Origin: Pirellulaceae bacterium
GTDB taxonomy: Bacteria > Planctomycetota > Planctomycetia > Pirellulales > Pirellulaceae
Length of the DNA: 64,000 bases
Assembly: GCA_019636375.1 (NCBI GenBank)
Contig: JAHBXS010000001.1
Coordinates: 124,001 to 188,000, forward strand
Direction: 5' to 3'
Shown: positions 7,954-15,417 of the stretch, one piece after another
Numbering within the stretch: position 1 is the stretch's first letter
How the letters are laid out: each line of letters begins with the position of its first letter
Translations under genes and position numbers: made by a program
Notes under the pieces: model-generated
Databases searched by the model: none
What the model was told of the DNA's origin: nothing
Seen by the model: the letters and a program-made list of their open reading frames with translations, nothing else

Positions 7954-9336
7954 ATGAAAATTCTCGCACTCGATATCGGGAAATTCAAGTCTGTTTGCTG
8001 TCTATTCGACACGAAAACCAGAAAATTCGAGTTTTTCACCGTAGGCACAGACAGAAATTATCTGACCTCGGTCTTCAAACAACACCCCGTCGACCTCGTC
8101 GTGATGGAAGCCTGTGGGCCATCGGGTTGGATCAACGACTTGGCCGTCAGCCTCCGACATAAGACCCTCGTCTGCTCCACCAATGAAGAAGCCTGGAAGT
8201 GGGTGAACGTCAAACGCAAGACGGACAAAGACGACGCTCTCAAACTGGCCCGCATGGCAGCCATGAACGAACTCAAAGCGGTGCATGTGCCTTCGGAAGA
8301 ACACCGGGAATTCCGTTCGCTGGTCAAGTATCGCAAGACCCTCGACTACCGCATCAACAAAATCAAATGCACCATCCGAGCTTGGTTCGTCAACCACGGG
8401 ATCAAGATCGATAGCGGAGAGAAGGCGTGGCATTCAGGTCGAACGCTGATCGATTCGTACCGCAAGCCCCTGGAGCAGTGCAGCGACAAGGAACTGTGGC
8501 AGGGAGAACTCGATCTGGAACTCACTCAACTGGACGCCCTGGTAGCCCAGGAAGAACAAGTCATCAAGCGTCTGGAGGCCATCAGCAAGAACGACTCACG
8601 CATCCATCGCATCCGCTCGGTGCCTGGTGTCGGTCCACGCACCGCCGAGATTCTGGTGGCCTGCATCGACGATCCCCATCGTTTTGACAACGGTCGCCAA
8701 GTCTCTCAGTACTTTGGCCTAGTCCCGCGTCAGTACCAATCGGGCGAAACCGACCGCAACGGGCGGATCAACAAACGCGGCAATCCATTGGCTCGCACGA
8801 TCCTGGTCGAGTGTGCTTGGGCATCGTTGCGTTACAACCCGTGGGCCAAGGCGGTGTACGAGCGAATCAGCGGCAAACAAAAGACACGGCGGAAAAAAGC
8901 CGCCGTGGCCCTGGCCCGGAAGATTGCCGTGATCGCATGGGCCTTGCTCCGCGACGACAAAGATTGGGAACCCAAGCGGATGATCGAAGTCACCGAATCG
9001 TTTGGAAAGATGTCAGCGTCATTGAAGCAAACCCTGGAAGGGATGAAGCCTAAGGAGAATAGTGACCAGCGCAAAGCCCGCCTTCGCCGCGAAGCCCGCT
9101 CGGCCAAAGCAGGCGTTACCCAAGCAAGCATCACCCAAGCAACCCTGACTGATCCCATCGGATCACGCGCGGGTAAGGCATCGAAGAAGAAAGCTGCCCC
9201 CGTGATGGGATTTTCTGAGGAATCGCAGGGCAAAAAAATAATCAAGAAGCCCGCAGAGCCTCACTCCGTTTCACCAGCCAAATCACAGTGTAGTCGATCA
9301 ACACGAACCGATCAATTCAAGGAGAAGAGACCTTGA
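7954..9336 (+). CDS. IS110-family transposase (DEDD plus Transposase_20)
   Basis: 460 residues from ATG 7954. The N-terminal RuvC-like DEDD domain is visible: Asp7 in ALDIGK, Glu52 in VVMEACG, and Asp91 and Asp94 in KTDKDDALKLA. A helical linker follows. The C-terminal domain (about 217-305) contains the helix-hairpin VPGVGPRTA and the QYQSGETDRNGRINKRGN block with the catalytic Ser263. The last 100 residues are a basic, low-complexity extension beyond the usual 320-400 residues. IS110 enzymes recombine DNA with an RNA guide (bridge RNA) and make no target duplication, which fits the clean junctions here. The gene looks intact. Confidence 0.95.
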   Translation: MKILALDIGKFKSVCCLFDTKTRKFEFFTVGTDRNYLTSVFKQHPVDLVVMEACGPSGWINDLAVSLRHKTLVCSTNEEAWKWVNVKRKTDKDDALKLARMAAMNELKAVHVPSEEHREFRSLVKYRKTLDYRINKIKCTIRAWFVNHGIKIDSGEKAWHSGRTLIDSYRKPLEQCSDKELWQGELDLELTQLDALVAQEEQVIKRLEAISKNDSRIHRIRSVPGVGPRTAEILVACIDDPHRFDNGRQVSQYFGLVPRQYQSGETDRNGRINKRGNPLARTILVECAWASLRYNPWAKAVYERISGKQKTRRKKAAVALARKIAVIAWALLRDDKDWEPKRMIEVTESFGKMSASLKQTLEGMKPKENSDQRKARLRREARSAKAGVTQASITQATLTDPIGSRAGKASKKKAAPVMGFSEESQGKKIIKKPAEPHSVSPAKSQCSRSTRTDQFKEKRP

Positions 9337-10037
9337 AACCACGGCGAGCAAGACAGCCCGTATCGCCGCCGGGTAAGGGTGGTTAGCCCATGCACATACC
9401 GACGAACGAATTGGCCTTGCTCGCCTTTTTTGAACCAAGCTCAAGGGGACAACCAGTATCGCTGTCTGATCAACGAGTTCGGCGAACGAATCGGACCTTT
9501 TGAGCGTTTTTCGACTGACTCTTTACGAACATAACCAACGATTTCGAAACCCCAAACGACCATTGATTCTGAAGGAGAGCCACCGTCCGAACACGCGACG
9601 AACGTCCAGGACGAAGACCAACCCATTGGACACCAGCACGACCAACAAATGACCCTGCAGCTTCCCACTTCAGGACTCGAACGCGAGCATGCAACTTGTT
9701 CGACGAAGCCGCAGACAGGTCGCCCTAAAGAAGGTGCAGTCCACGGGAGAGAAGCTTGCTGCTCACTAGAAGCCTCCAGGCAAGCTTCGGCCAAAGAACG
9801 GAACAAACACTCGAACCAGAATGATTTGAACCGTGCATGGATAACTGAGGGAACGCAGCCCGCACAAGCAGGCGTACCAGAACGAAATGCGTTCACACCT
9901 CGAATAGTCGTTTAATCAAACATCCTGAACTGAGTCATTGCGAATAAAGCCGCCGAGCACTTCCTCAGCAATCCCAAACAAGGAACTCAACATGTAAGCC
10001 AAAAACACTTCTCAAAAAAAGGGGCCCAACCCACTTG
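9337..10037. other. Long non-coding 3' region of the IS, candidate bridge-RNA locus
   Basis: Seven hundred bases between the transposase stop and the right inverted repeat. Overlapping frames on both strands (9649-9915 plus, 9441-9896 minus) look like shadows without domains. In IS110 relatives the guide RNA is encoded in a non-coding end, and in the IS1111 subgroup that is the 3' end, so this stretch is where one would be expected. No secondary structure could be computed here. Confidence 0.45.
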
Positions 10038-10050
10038 CCAAACCCAGGAC
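10038..10050. repeat. Right inverted repeat of the IS110-type element
   Basis: CCAAACCCAGGAC, reverse complement of 7832-7844. Eight further bases (TTCATAGT) separate it from the resumed attC sequence at 10059, giving the asymmetric ends typical of the IS1111 subgroup. Confidence 0.8.
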
Positions 10051-10058
10051 TTCATAGT

Positions 10059-10148
10059 CGACGGCGATCAGCGGGCGGAAATGGCGCGAGTGATCTTGGA
10101 TTGAGGGAAAAATCGGAACGCCATTTCCGCTGCATCGCTTGGTTCGGC
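10059..10148 (-). other. attC-like site H, split by the IS
   Basis: The larger part of an attC-like hairpin: CGACGGCGATCAGCGGGCGG at the left, GCATCGCTTGGTTCGGC at the right, with inner arms GCGGAAATGGCG and CGCCATTTCCGC. The missing outer TAA is found at 7829-7831, left of the IS. The central arms are nearly identical to site J, so H and J are recent relatives. It follows the 3' end of the gene 10149-10628. Confidence 0.78.
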
Positions 10149-10628
10149 TTATTCCGTGACCCGTTCCCAAACGATCACTTCTGGTTTCAGGCCACTTGGA
10201 TTGTCTTTTTCAAGCATGCCGACAGCCTCGAAGAGTTTGTCGCCTTCCAATTTGATAATGAAGGAAAACCCATTGTTCTTTGTTCCCTTGCTCGGCCCGA
10301 TCGTTACCTCATTTTTCGAGGTCGTGCAGATTTGCGCAAGCCCCTGTGTTTCAATTTTAATCTCATGGGAGTGTCCGTACACGGCACTATCGCCATTGTA
10401 GACTTTGAATTCTTCCTTATTGCCTTTGTACTCTTTGACCCAGCGCTGCTTGCCACGCATCACCGTCCATTTTCCTTGGAGGTTCGCGATCAGTTCTTCT
10501 GACGAGGCCGCCTTCGTTTCTTGAGCCTTGTCCAGTTGGCTTTCCTGTTGAGCATGCGCGATCGCAGGACATGATGCTGCTGAGATGACGCAGATTAGGA
10601 CTGTGAGTAGTCGTGATTTTGTGAGCAT
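10149..10628 (-). CDS. Secreted hypothetical protein with TIGR03067-like domain (cassette gene)
   Basis: 159 residues from ATG 10628. Residues 1-26 are a signal peptide (MLTKSRLLTVLICVISAASC, cleavage near AHAQ). The mature part starts with a charged linker, then NLQGKWTVMRGKQRW begins a small beta-rich domain with the LQG-x-W-x-V opening of lipocalin-like TIGR03067 proteins common in planctomycetes. Its stop codon is followed at once by the split attC-like site H. The leader of about 50 nt, with AAAGGCC upstream, is longer than for other cassette genes, so it may carry its own ribosome site. Confidence 0.65.
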   Translation of the reverse strand: MLTKSRLLTVLICVISAASCPAIAHAQQESQLDKAQETKAASSEELIANLQGKWTVMRGKQRWVKEYKGNKEEFKVYNGDSAVYGHSHEIKIETQGLAQICTTSKNEVTIGPSKGTKNNGFSFIIKLEGDKLFEAVGMLEKDNPSGLKPEVIVWERVTE

Positions 10629-10676
10629 TTTTTTCTAGGCCTTTCGATTGCGAATTAAAGGGTAGGCATATGTCGC

Positions 10677-10765
10677 CGAACGCCGGCGATCACGCAGTCG
10701 CCGCCAAAAAAACTATGATTCAAATTCGTGGCCGACCGGCGACTTGCGTGCATCGCTTTGTTACG
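10677..10765 (-). other. attC-like site I
   Basis: 89-bp imperfect palindrome: left CGAACGCCGGCGATCACGC, right GCGTGCATCGCTTTGTTACG; inner arms AGTCGCCG and CGGCGACT. It overlaps the last codons of the minus gene 10761-11225 by a few bases and shares its core with sites F and G. Confidence 0.8.
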
Positions 10766-11225
10766 TCGGGTTTGGCACAGGGCCGCTCCATAAGAATCTC
10801 TCCGTGCGAATCAAGCCACCGTACACTCCGATATTGGAGTATTTTAGATTGTCTGGCGTCAATCCGTGTTCGTCAAGGTAAATGAGAGCAGCGCCAATAC
10901 ACCCGCGATCATTATAATGCACGGCCACACCAATCTGCTCGCGTAGAATCCGATCTACATAGTCTGCAGCTAGCATTGATGCAGCATGCATTCGATCGGT
11001 GCCATACTCATCAGTTTCCTGACCATCAAAATGGCAATGGTATTTCGTTCCGAATTCAAGCGTGAGTTCTTCACGATCATCGAAAAGGACCAGCGGTCCA
11101 ACCAGCGAGTTCTTTGCCGCAAGCCGTAAAGTTGAATTCTCGCCTACTTCGTACGACCACTCCGACACATCGTAACCGCGTGTTTTCAGCTCGTCGAGAA
11201 ATGTAAGAATGTAGGGAGCCATCAT
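10761..11225 (-). CDS. Hypothetical protein (cassette gene)
   Basis: 154 residues from ATG 11225 (MMAPYILTFLDELKTRGYDVSEW); the second codon is also ATG. Cytoplasmic, mixed alpha/beta, no recognised domain. The C-terminal part has the strand VAVHYNDRGCIGAALIYLDEHG. The start lies 12 nt from the junction of attC-like site J and a GGAAAA stretch precedes it. The stop is at the edge of attC-like site I. Confidence 0.6.
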   Translation of the reverse strand: MMAPYILTFLDELKTRGYDVSEWSYEVGENSTLRLAAKNSLVGPLVLFDDREELTLEFGTKYHCHFDGQETDEYGTDRMHAASMLAADYVDRILREQIGVAVHYNDRGCIGAALIYLDEHGLTPDNLKYSNIGVYGGLIRTERFLWSGPVPNPT

Positions 11226-11232
11226 TTTCCGA

Positions 11233-11331
11233 CGTAACGACTGCGATCACCGGGCGGAAATGGCGCGAGTGATCTTGATTTCAGGAAAAAATCGGAACGC
11301 CATTTCCGCTCCGTGTGCATCGCTTTGTTCG
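11233..11331 (-). other. attC-like site J
   Basis: 99-bp imperfect palindrome: left GTAACGACTGCGATCACCGG, right GTGCATCGCTTTGTTCG; the inner arms GCGGAAATGGCG and CGCCATTTCCGC are a perfect 12-bp stem. It is the best template for reconstructing site H and lies just beyond the 3' end of the SRPBCC gene. Confidence 0.82.
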
Positions 11332-11340
11332 CCGCCCTTG

Positions 11341-11736
11341 CTATCTGGTTTCAAGTGTTGCCTTCATGATCTCGAGCCCTTGAACAATCATTTCCGAAAT
11401 AGAGTTGGCGATGTCGTTGGGCATAATGTCCGCAATCCAAACCAATCTACAAGCGTTTGGGCCTTCGGGAAACACCTGAATGGAAGCATTATGGTGTGTG
11501 AACGGTTCTCCGCGTGCAGACCATGAATGCCGCATGGACTCGTCATCGACTGAGACAATAATCTCGCGAATTGTCATCCCGTTTCCAAATGTCAGGTATC
11601 GAGAATCCCCCTCAAGTCGGCAGCCGACGACAAATCCTGGAACAAGTCGTTTGTCAATGGCCCCCACATCGCGAATTGCGTCCCAGGCATTTTCAGCGCA
11701 TTGCCGAACATGGATTTCTTTTCTGACACTTGCCAT
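11341..11736 (-). CDS. SRPBCC family protein (cassette gene)
   Basis: 131 residues from ATG 11736 (MASVRKEIHVRQCAENAWDAIRDVGAI). An upstream ATG at 11793 in frame would add 19 unlikely residues spanning the inferred cassette junction, so I prefer the internal start. The opening (a strand, then a helix after AENAWDAIRDVG), central GMTIREIIVSVDDE and C-terminal helix ISEMIVQGLEIMKATL give the helix-grip START/polyketide-cyclase fold. Such proteins bind small hydrophobic ligands; the ligand is unknown. It is the rightmost cassette gene, the position next to attI in a complete integron. Confidence 0.8.
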   Translation of the reverse strand: MASVRKEIHVRQCAENAWDAIRDVGAIDKRLVPGFVVGCRLEGDSRYLTFGNGMTIREIIVSVDDESMRHSWSARGEPFTHHNASIQVFPEGPNACRLVWIADIMPNDIANSISEMIVQGLEIMKATLETR

Positions 11737-11780
11737 GCTGTTTTTTGTGTGATTGTGAAATGAATTCTTGGCCGGCGAAC

Positions 11781-11976
11781 TTGTAATTATCATCGGCTAG
11801 CGCGTGATAAGTTGATAAAACACGGCTAAAACCTTGGCTAGAGTGTAGATAAATTTTAAAACTCAGTCAACAAGTTGGTTTCGGGAAAAAGCTCGGCTAG
11901 AGCGGATAATCCCGTATTGACGCGCTAGCAACGATGGGCATGACAAAAAGGCAGGGAAATCGGTAGGGCAAACAAA
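11781..11976. other. Right boundary of the cassette island, possible attachment region
   Basis: Beyond the last GTTCGCC-type junction (about 11773-11780) no further attC hairpin is seen. The stretch contains a perfect 10-bp inverted repeat, GCTAGCGCGT at 11796-11805 and ACGCGCTAGC at 11920-11929, and several copies of CGGCTAGA-like words. In a complete integron attI and a divergent intI would sit here; no tyrosine-recombinase frame is present to the right. Confidence 0.4.
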
Positions 11977-12275
11977 ATGATCTTTGAATTTTCAAAACTC
12001 GTCCAAAACCAGATTCTATCCAAGGCGGACCAGGATTGGTTCCCAATTATCTTGATCAAACTCGTGACGCTTGCCGTTCAAGGAACTCAGACTGAACAGT
12101 CGCTCGATTGCTTTTGTGAAAATGTCATCCGGTTTTTAACGAATATTTTTCTTCGACTAAAGAGTTTTCGATGCTTCATGATTGGTCGCGCGACAGTTTG
12201 GGTGGCATGTACCTCAGGTTCGAGCGGAAGATCGGTTGGCCCGTTGTGCGGGAAAGGGAACGTGGGGGGCCTGTA
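11977..12275. other. Gene-poor stretch
   Basis: A plus-strand frame starting at 11977 (MIFEFSKLVQNQILSKADQDW) is the only candidate; its second half runs through the palindromic repeat at 12275-12331, so the frame is likely incidental. No domain is recognised. Confidence 0.4.
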
Positions 12276-12331
12276 CCCAGGGCGGCGCGTGGGTTCGATG
12301 GGCATCGAACCCTCGCTCTGCCCTGGGCTGG
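12275..12331. repeat. Long imperfect palindrome
   Basis: Two arms of about 25 bp, CCCAGGGCGGCGCGTGGGTT on the left and AACCCTCGCTCTGCCCTGGG on the right, surround a CGATGGGCATCG centre. CCCAGGG ... CCCTGGG palindromes of this sort are, to my knowledge, dispersed in planctomycete genomes. It resembles a REP-type element; the copy number in this genome is unknown. Confidence 0.7.
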
Positions 12332-12411
12332 GAGAGAGATAGCCTTTCAGGCAAATGCGCGAGGCATTACATAGGCAACTTGGCACAATTTGGCGGGTGC
12401 TTGAGCATGGA

Positions 12412-12529
12412 CATCTTTTACCCAACATCTTTTACCAAATCGTCACGCTGACTATGGGAGTTCGTTGGGCTTTCGCTTGAGATGATGGAGCGCTTGTTTT
12501 TGATGGTAAAAGATGAAGGGTAAAAGATG
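12412..12529. repeat. MITE-like inverted repeat pair
   Basis: Two 26-bp arms, 12412-12437 and 12504-12529, are complementary at 24 positions. Each arm contains the word CATCTTTTAC twice, so each is also an internal direct repeat. They enclose 66 bp without coding potential. The arrangement is that of a small non-autonomous element or a strong stem-loop. Confidence 0.75.
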
Positions 12530-12637
12530 TTGCGCGTGGAGGTTTTGAAAAAGGTAAATTTGATGTGCACTCCCAGAAGAAAATGCCGATGCAAAAAAAT
12601 ATCAAACCGTAACACAAATGGTTACCGGCAGAAGTCC

Positions 12638-13615
12638 CTAATGCTTCGTCCAAAGCCGCGTATTGAGGTCTAAGTCTTCGACGATTCCCAGGACCAATTG
12701 GACTTGGAAGATGTAACCACGAAGGTAGTTTTGATTAAAGAGGCTTTGGTGAATGTCGGGCTCGAAAAAGTCTTTCGTGTGACTGATGGCCAAAAAAACT
12801 CGCGATTCACGAAAGGCAAATTCGATTTGCGAAGAGAACTTGTTCTTCAATTCGAGCATCCGCCGCATCATGGACGGCGAAAGGATATAGCGGGCTTCGA
12901 TTTGGCTGTCGGAGTGAACTACAAACTCCCGCTCAAATTCGACATCTTCAAGTTGCACAAGTTGCAGCTTTGAAAAAACAGGCTTCTGAAAAAATCGGCC
13001 CATCGCACCAAGCATCTTTTCGGCGACATCGGTTCTTACAAACGTCCGGCCCTGAAACTCTTTATGAAAGTCGGCCGAAACGAATAGACCTTGAAAAATC
13101 GTGTGCCATGACACCGTTTCTTTTCCATCCTTGTCGCGACTGACCTGTTTGTATTCCGTATGAATTTCAGAGGCAACGAGGTCCGAAGCTCCTAGTTTCG
13201 CAAAGATCGTATCCTCGACTTTTTCGCGATCGGGTTTGCGCGGGAATAGCTCGCTCCGAAAATATTCGCTCAATGCCCGTTGATCTCCTTCTGAAGCGTA
13301 CAGCAACTGGTCTGTGTTAGCCGCCAAAAGTTCACGAATAAAATTCTGTTTAAATTCGCTGCGATACTGGTTAAAGATTGAAGTAACCTTAGTGCCATAA
13401 ACGACAATGGCCACAATCGCAGTGACGGCGGCACAAATGAGTCCCGGAATTATAAAAATCAGGAGGCCGATCAAGGACAGGACGCCTCCAACCCCCGCAA
13501 TCCCCCAGGCCCAAACCATCGCCTCCTGACGCCGTTGCAATAATTCCTTGCGCTGGGATTCCAGAGCAGAAAGCTTGTCTTGCAATACGGAGATGACCTG
13601 TTCAATTGATTTCAT
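12638..13615 (-). CDS. DUF3137 family membrane protein
   Basis: 325 residues from ATG 13615. An N-terminal coiled segment (MKSIEQVISVLQDKLSALESQR) is followed by two adjacent membrane helices at about residues 33-75 (WAWGIAGVGGVLSLIGLLIF, then IICAAVTAIVAIVVYGTKV). A long soluble domain follows, with HTIFQGLFVSADFHKEFQGRTFV typical of DUF3137. The family is often encoded beside LemA, as here (lemA starts 14212 and reads into this gene after 36 nt). The function of the pair is not established; an inner-membrane complex is inferred. Confidence 0.85.
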   Translation of the reverse strand: MKSIEQVISVLQDKLSALESQRKELLQRRQEAMVWAWGIAGVGGVLSLIGLLIFIIPGLICAAVTAIVAIVVYGTKVTSIFNQYRSEFKQNFIRELLAANTDQLLYASEGDQRALSEYFRSELFPRKPDREKVEDTIFAKLGASDLVASEIHTEYKQVSRDKDGKETVSWHTIFQGLFVSADFHKEFQGRTFVRTDVAEKMLGAMGRFFQKPVFSKLQLVQLEDVEFEREFVVHSDSQIEARYILSPSMMRRMLELKNKFSSQIEFAFRESRVFLAISHTKDFFEPDIHQSLFNQNYLRGYIFQVQLVLGIVEDLDLNTRLWTKH

Positions 13616-13651
13616 AGATTCGTGGTCCTGGCTCGATTCCCGCTCGATTGC

Positions 13652-14212
13652 TTAGTTCAAGCTTGCAACACTTGGAGCTTGACGCTCAGACGTTTCAATC
13701 TCGAAAAAGGCCCTTCGCTGAAAGCCAAACCATTGAGCAACTAAATTGTGGGGGAACATCTCTACCCGATTGTTGAATTGTAGGATCGCCGCATTAAAGG
13801 ATCGCCGTGCGGCAGAGATTTGCTCTTCACACTCCGTCAGCGACCGCTGCAAATGCAGCATGTTCTCTTTGGCCTTGAGGTCCGGATATTTTTCGACAAC
13901 CACGCGCAATTGCCCCAAGGCAGATGTCAATTCCGATTCGGCAGCGAACCGCTGAGCGTCATTGGTTGCCGACATCGCAGCACTTCGCAATTCACTAACC
14001 CGTTGCAACGTTTCTGATTCGTGTTGCATGTACCCCTTGACCATCGCAACCAAATTGGGGATCAGGTCCCAGCGTTTTTTCAACATCACATCGATTGTGC
14101 TAAAGGCGTTGTCCGCCATGTTTCGATCGCCGATCAAACTGTTGTAGACGACCAATACAAACAACAGTGGAACGAACAGTAGTCCCGCAAGGGCGCAAAG
14201 AAGACCCGCCAT
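13652..14212 (-). CDS. lemA: LemA family protein
   Basis: 186 residues from ATG 14212, the usual family length. One N-terminal membrane helix (LLCALAGLLFVPLLFVLVVYNSL) is followed by the LemA signature: VVYNSLIGDRNMADNAFSTIDVMLKKRWDLIPNLVAMVKGYM, an ESETLQRV coiled region, and YPDLKAKENMLHLQRSLTECEEQISAARR, then FNNRVEMFPHNLVA. LemA proteins have a short periplasmic N-terminus and a long helical domain; their role is not firmly known. It forms a two-gene unit with the DUF3137 gene downstream. Confidence 0.93.
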   Translation of the reverse strand: MAGLLCALAGLLFVPLLFVLVVYNSLIGDRNMADNAFSTIDVMLKKRWDLIPNLVAMVKGYMQHESETLQRVSELRSAAMSATNDAQRFAAESELTSALGQLRVVVEKYPDLKAKENMLHLQRSLTECEEQISAARRSFNAAILQFNNRVEMFPHNLVAQWFGFQRRAFFEIETSERQAPSVASLN

Positions 14213-14411
14213 AAAATTGCTACCCCAATCAAAATGTTATTTCACTTCCGGCATGTGTCGAGCGAAAACGTCCCGAAGCATAAAAAAGCCAATTCAAGTA
14301 TGATCTCATTCTGGCCAAAAAAAGCATGTCCACAGACTAATCTAACATGGCCAGCACGACGTTCCAAGTTCACTCGTCGCTATTGTTACAACAGTCCTCA
14401 ATTCAATCACT

Positions 14412-15272
14412 TCAGTCCATCGGCGGCAATAACGTCTTGATCGCATCGGGCAGCCAATCGATTAAGTCGCTGGCAATCAAAGAATATTGCGAGAATTTTT
14501 CGACGGCCAAATCGCCAGCCAACCCGTGAAGGTGTGCTCCGGTGACGGTCGCTTCAAATGGGTTTAACCCTTGAACTGCAAGCCCGCTAATGATTCCGGT
14601 CAAGACATCACCACTCCCGGCAGTCGCCATACCGGCGTTTCCCGTTTGGTTTTGCACGAGTCTTTCGCCGTCACAAATGATTGTCCTGGGACCTTTCAGC
14701 AACGCAACTACATTGTGCGACTTGGCAAATTTTTGCACGTGCTCCCTCGCCACGCCCATACTCCATGCCGTGTCTCCATTGAGTCTTCGGAATTCTCCCA
14801 GATGAGGAGTCAAGATTCTCGGTCCGGCATGTTCTGCCAAGTTCACTGCTGCATCGGCCAACAGATTCAAGCCATCAGCATCGACGACCACAAGACCTTC
14901 GTAGTGTTTGAATATTCTGACAACGAGACGTTGCAATTTCGGCTCACGTCCCAAACCAGGCCCCAACGCGATGACGGGCGTGCCACTAAGATGCTGAGCC
15001 CATGCCGCCAAATACTTTTCATCCTCCAAGTCGAGCTCCGGCCAAATTCCAACCATTAAGCAAGGGGAAAAACTAGCGACAAGTGGTTGAGCGGTCGCTG
15101 CGGTCAAAACCGTTGCCACACCGGCCCCAGACCGCAGGGCCGCCAATCCTACCAAGGCGGGTGCCCCCGACATCGGCAGAGAACCACCGACAACTACAAC
15201 TTGTCCGCAGGAATGTTTGTGAGCATTCTCGTCGCGGTACGGCATTCTAGTCCAAGGCGACCTTTCGTTCAC
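14412..15272 (-). CDS. nnrD: ADP-dependent NAD(P)H-hydrate dehydratase
   Basis: 286 residues from GTG 15272, which has AGAAGGG at suitable spacing; ATG 15245 is an alternative start. Ribokinase-like fold of the YjeF C-terminal (carbohydrate kinase) family: GQVVVVGGSLPMSGAP near the start, ALGPGLGRE, VVDADGLN, LTPHLGEFRRL, and the ATP/anion-hole motif TAGSGDVLTG near residue 220. The enzyme repairs hydrated NAD(P)H using ADP. Planctomycete genomes often keep it separate from the epimerase; no epimerase domain is fused here. It is divergent from argG. Confidence 0.92.
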   Translation of the reverse strand: MNERSPWTRMPYRDENAHKHSCGQVVVVGGSLPMSGAPALVGLAALRSGAGVATVLTAATAQPLVASFSPCLMVGIWPELDLEDEKYLAAWAQHLSGTPVIALGPGLGREPKLQRLVVRIFKHYEGLVVVDADGLNLLADAAVNLAEHAGPRILTPHLGEFRRLNGDTAWSMGVAREHVQKFAKSHNVVALLKGPRTIICDGERLVQNQTGNAGMATAGSGDVLTGIISGLAVQGLNPFEATVTGAHLHGLAGDLAVEKFSQYSLIASDLIDWLPDAIKTLLPPMD

Positions 15273-15417
15273 TCAATTTCCCTTCTTCCAAACACTCTCG
15301 GAGACCCCGGTCGCGACAATTGTCACGCTCACTCCCCGATGTTACCGCATGACCAAATCAACTACAATGTACAACCTGATTTGGGTGAGCAATTCTTGTT
15401 TTACAATATTGACGTTT

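Larger units (their letters stand above)
7832..10058 (+). mobile_element. IS110-family (IS1111-like) insertion sequence inside an attC-like site
   Basis: A 2.2-kb element with one transposase gene (7954-9336) and near-terminal 13-bp inverted repeats at 7832-7844 and 10038-10050. Joining the base before 7832 to 10059 restores ATGTAACGACGGCGATCA, which matches the intact site J (CGTAACGACTGCGATCAC). The element therefore sits exactly at the integron crossover point (AA/C) with no target duplication. IS1111-type elements have subterminal, unequally offset repeats and include an attC-targeting group; here no bases (or two, if the ambiguous AA is counted) lie outside the left repeat and about eight outside the right. 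The roughly 700-bp non-coding 3' region makes it longer than the usual 1.3-1.6 kb. Confidence 0.8.

Noticed and set aside
8002..8433. Minus-strand frame inside the transposase gene
   Set aside because: Shadow of the transposase frame; no independent start signal or domain.
9441..9915. Frames of 151 aa (minus) and 88 aa (plus) in the IS 3' region as passenger genes
   Set aside because: They overlap each other and have no start signal or family. The non-coding end of the IS is the simpler explanation.
3874..11331. CRISPR array interpretation of the regularly repeated hairpins
   Set aside because: The repeats are about 90 bp, palindromic with variable centres, and are separated by genes of 150-1100 bp, not by 30-bp spacers.
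12285..12325. GGTTCGA word suggesting a tRNA T-arm
   Set aside because: It belongs to the long palindrome; there is no anticodon or acceptor stem of tRNA shape.
11977..12428. Frames on both strands (121 aa plus, 113 aa minus) as possible genes or a decayed integrase
   Set aside because: No tyrosine-recombinase motif on either strand; both frames run through the palindrome at 12275-12331, and the amino-acid content looks like translated repeat.
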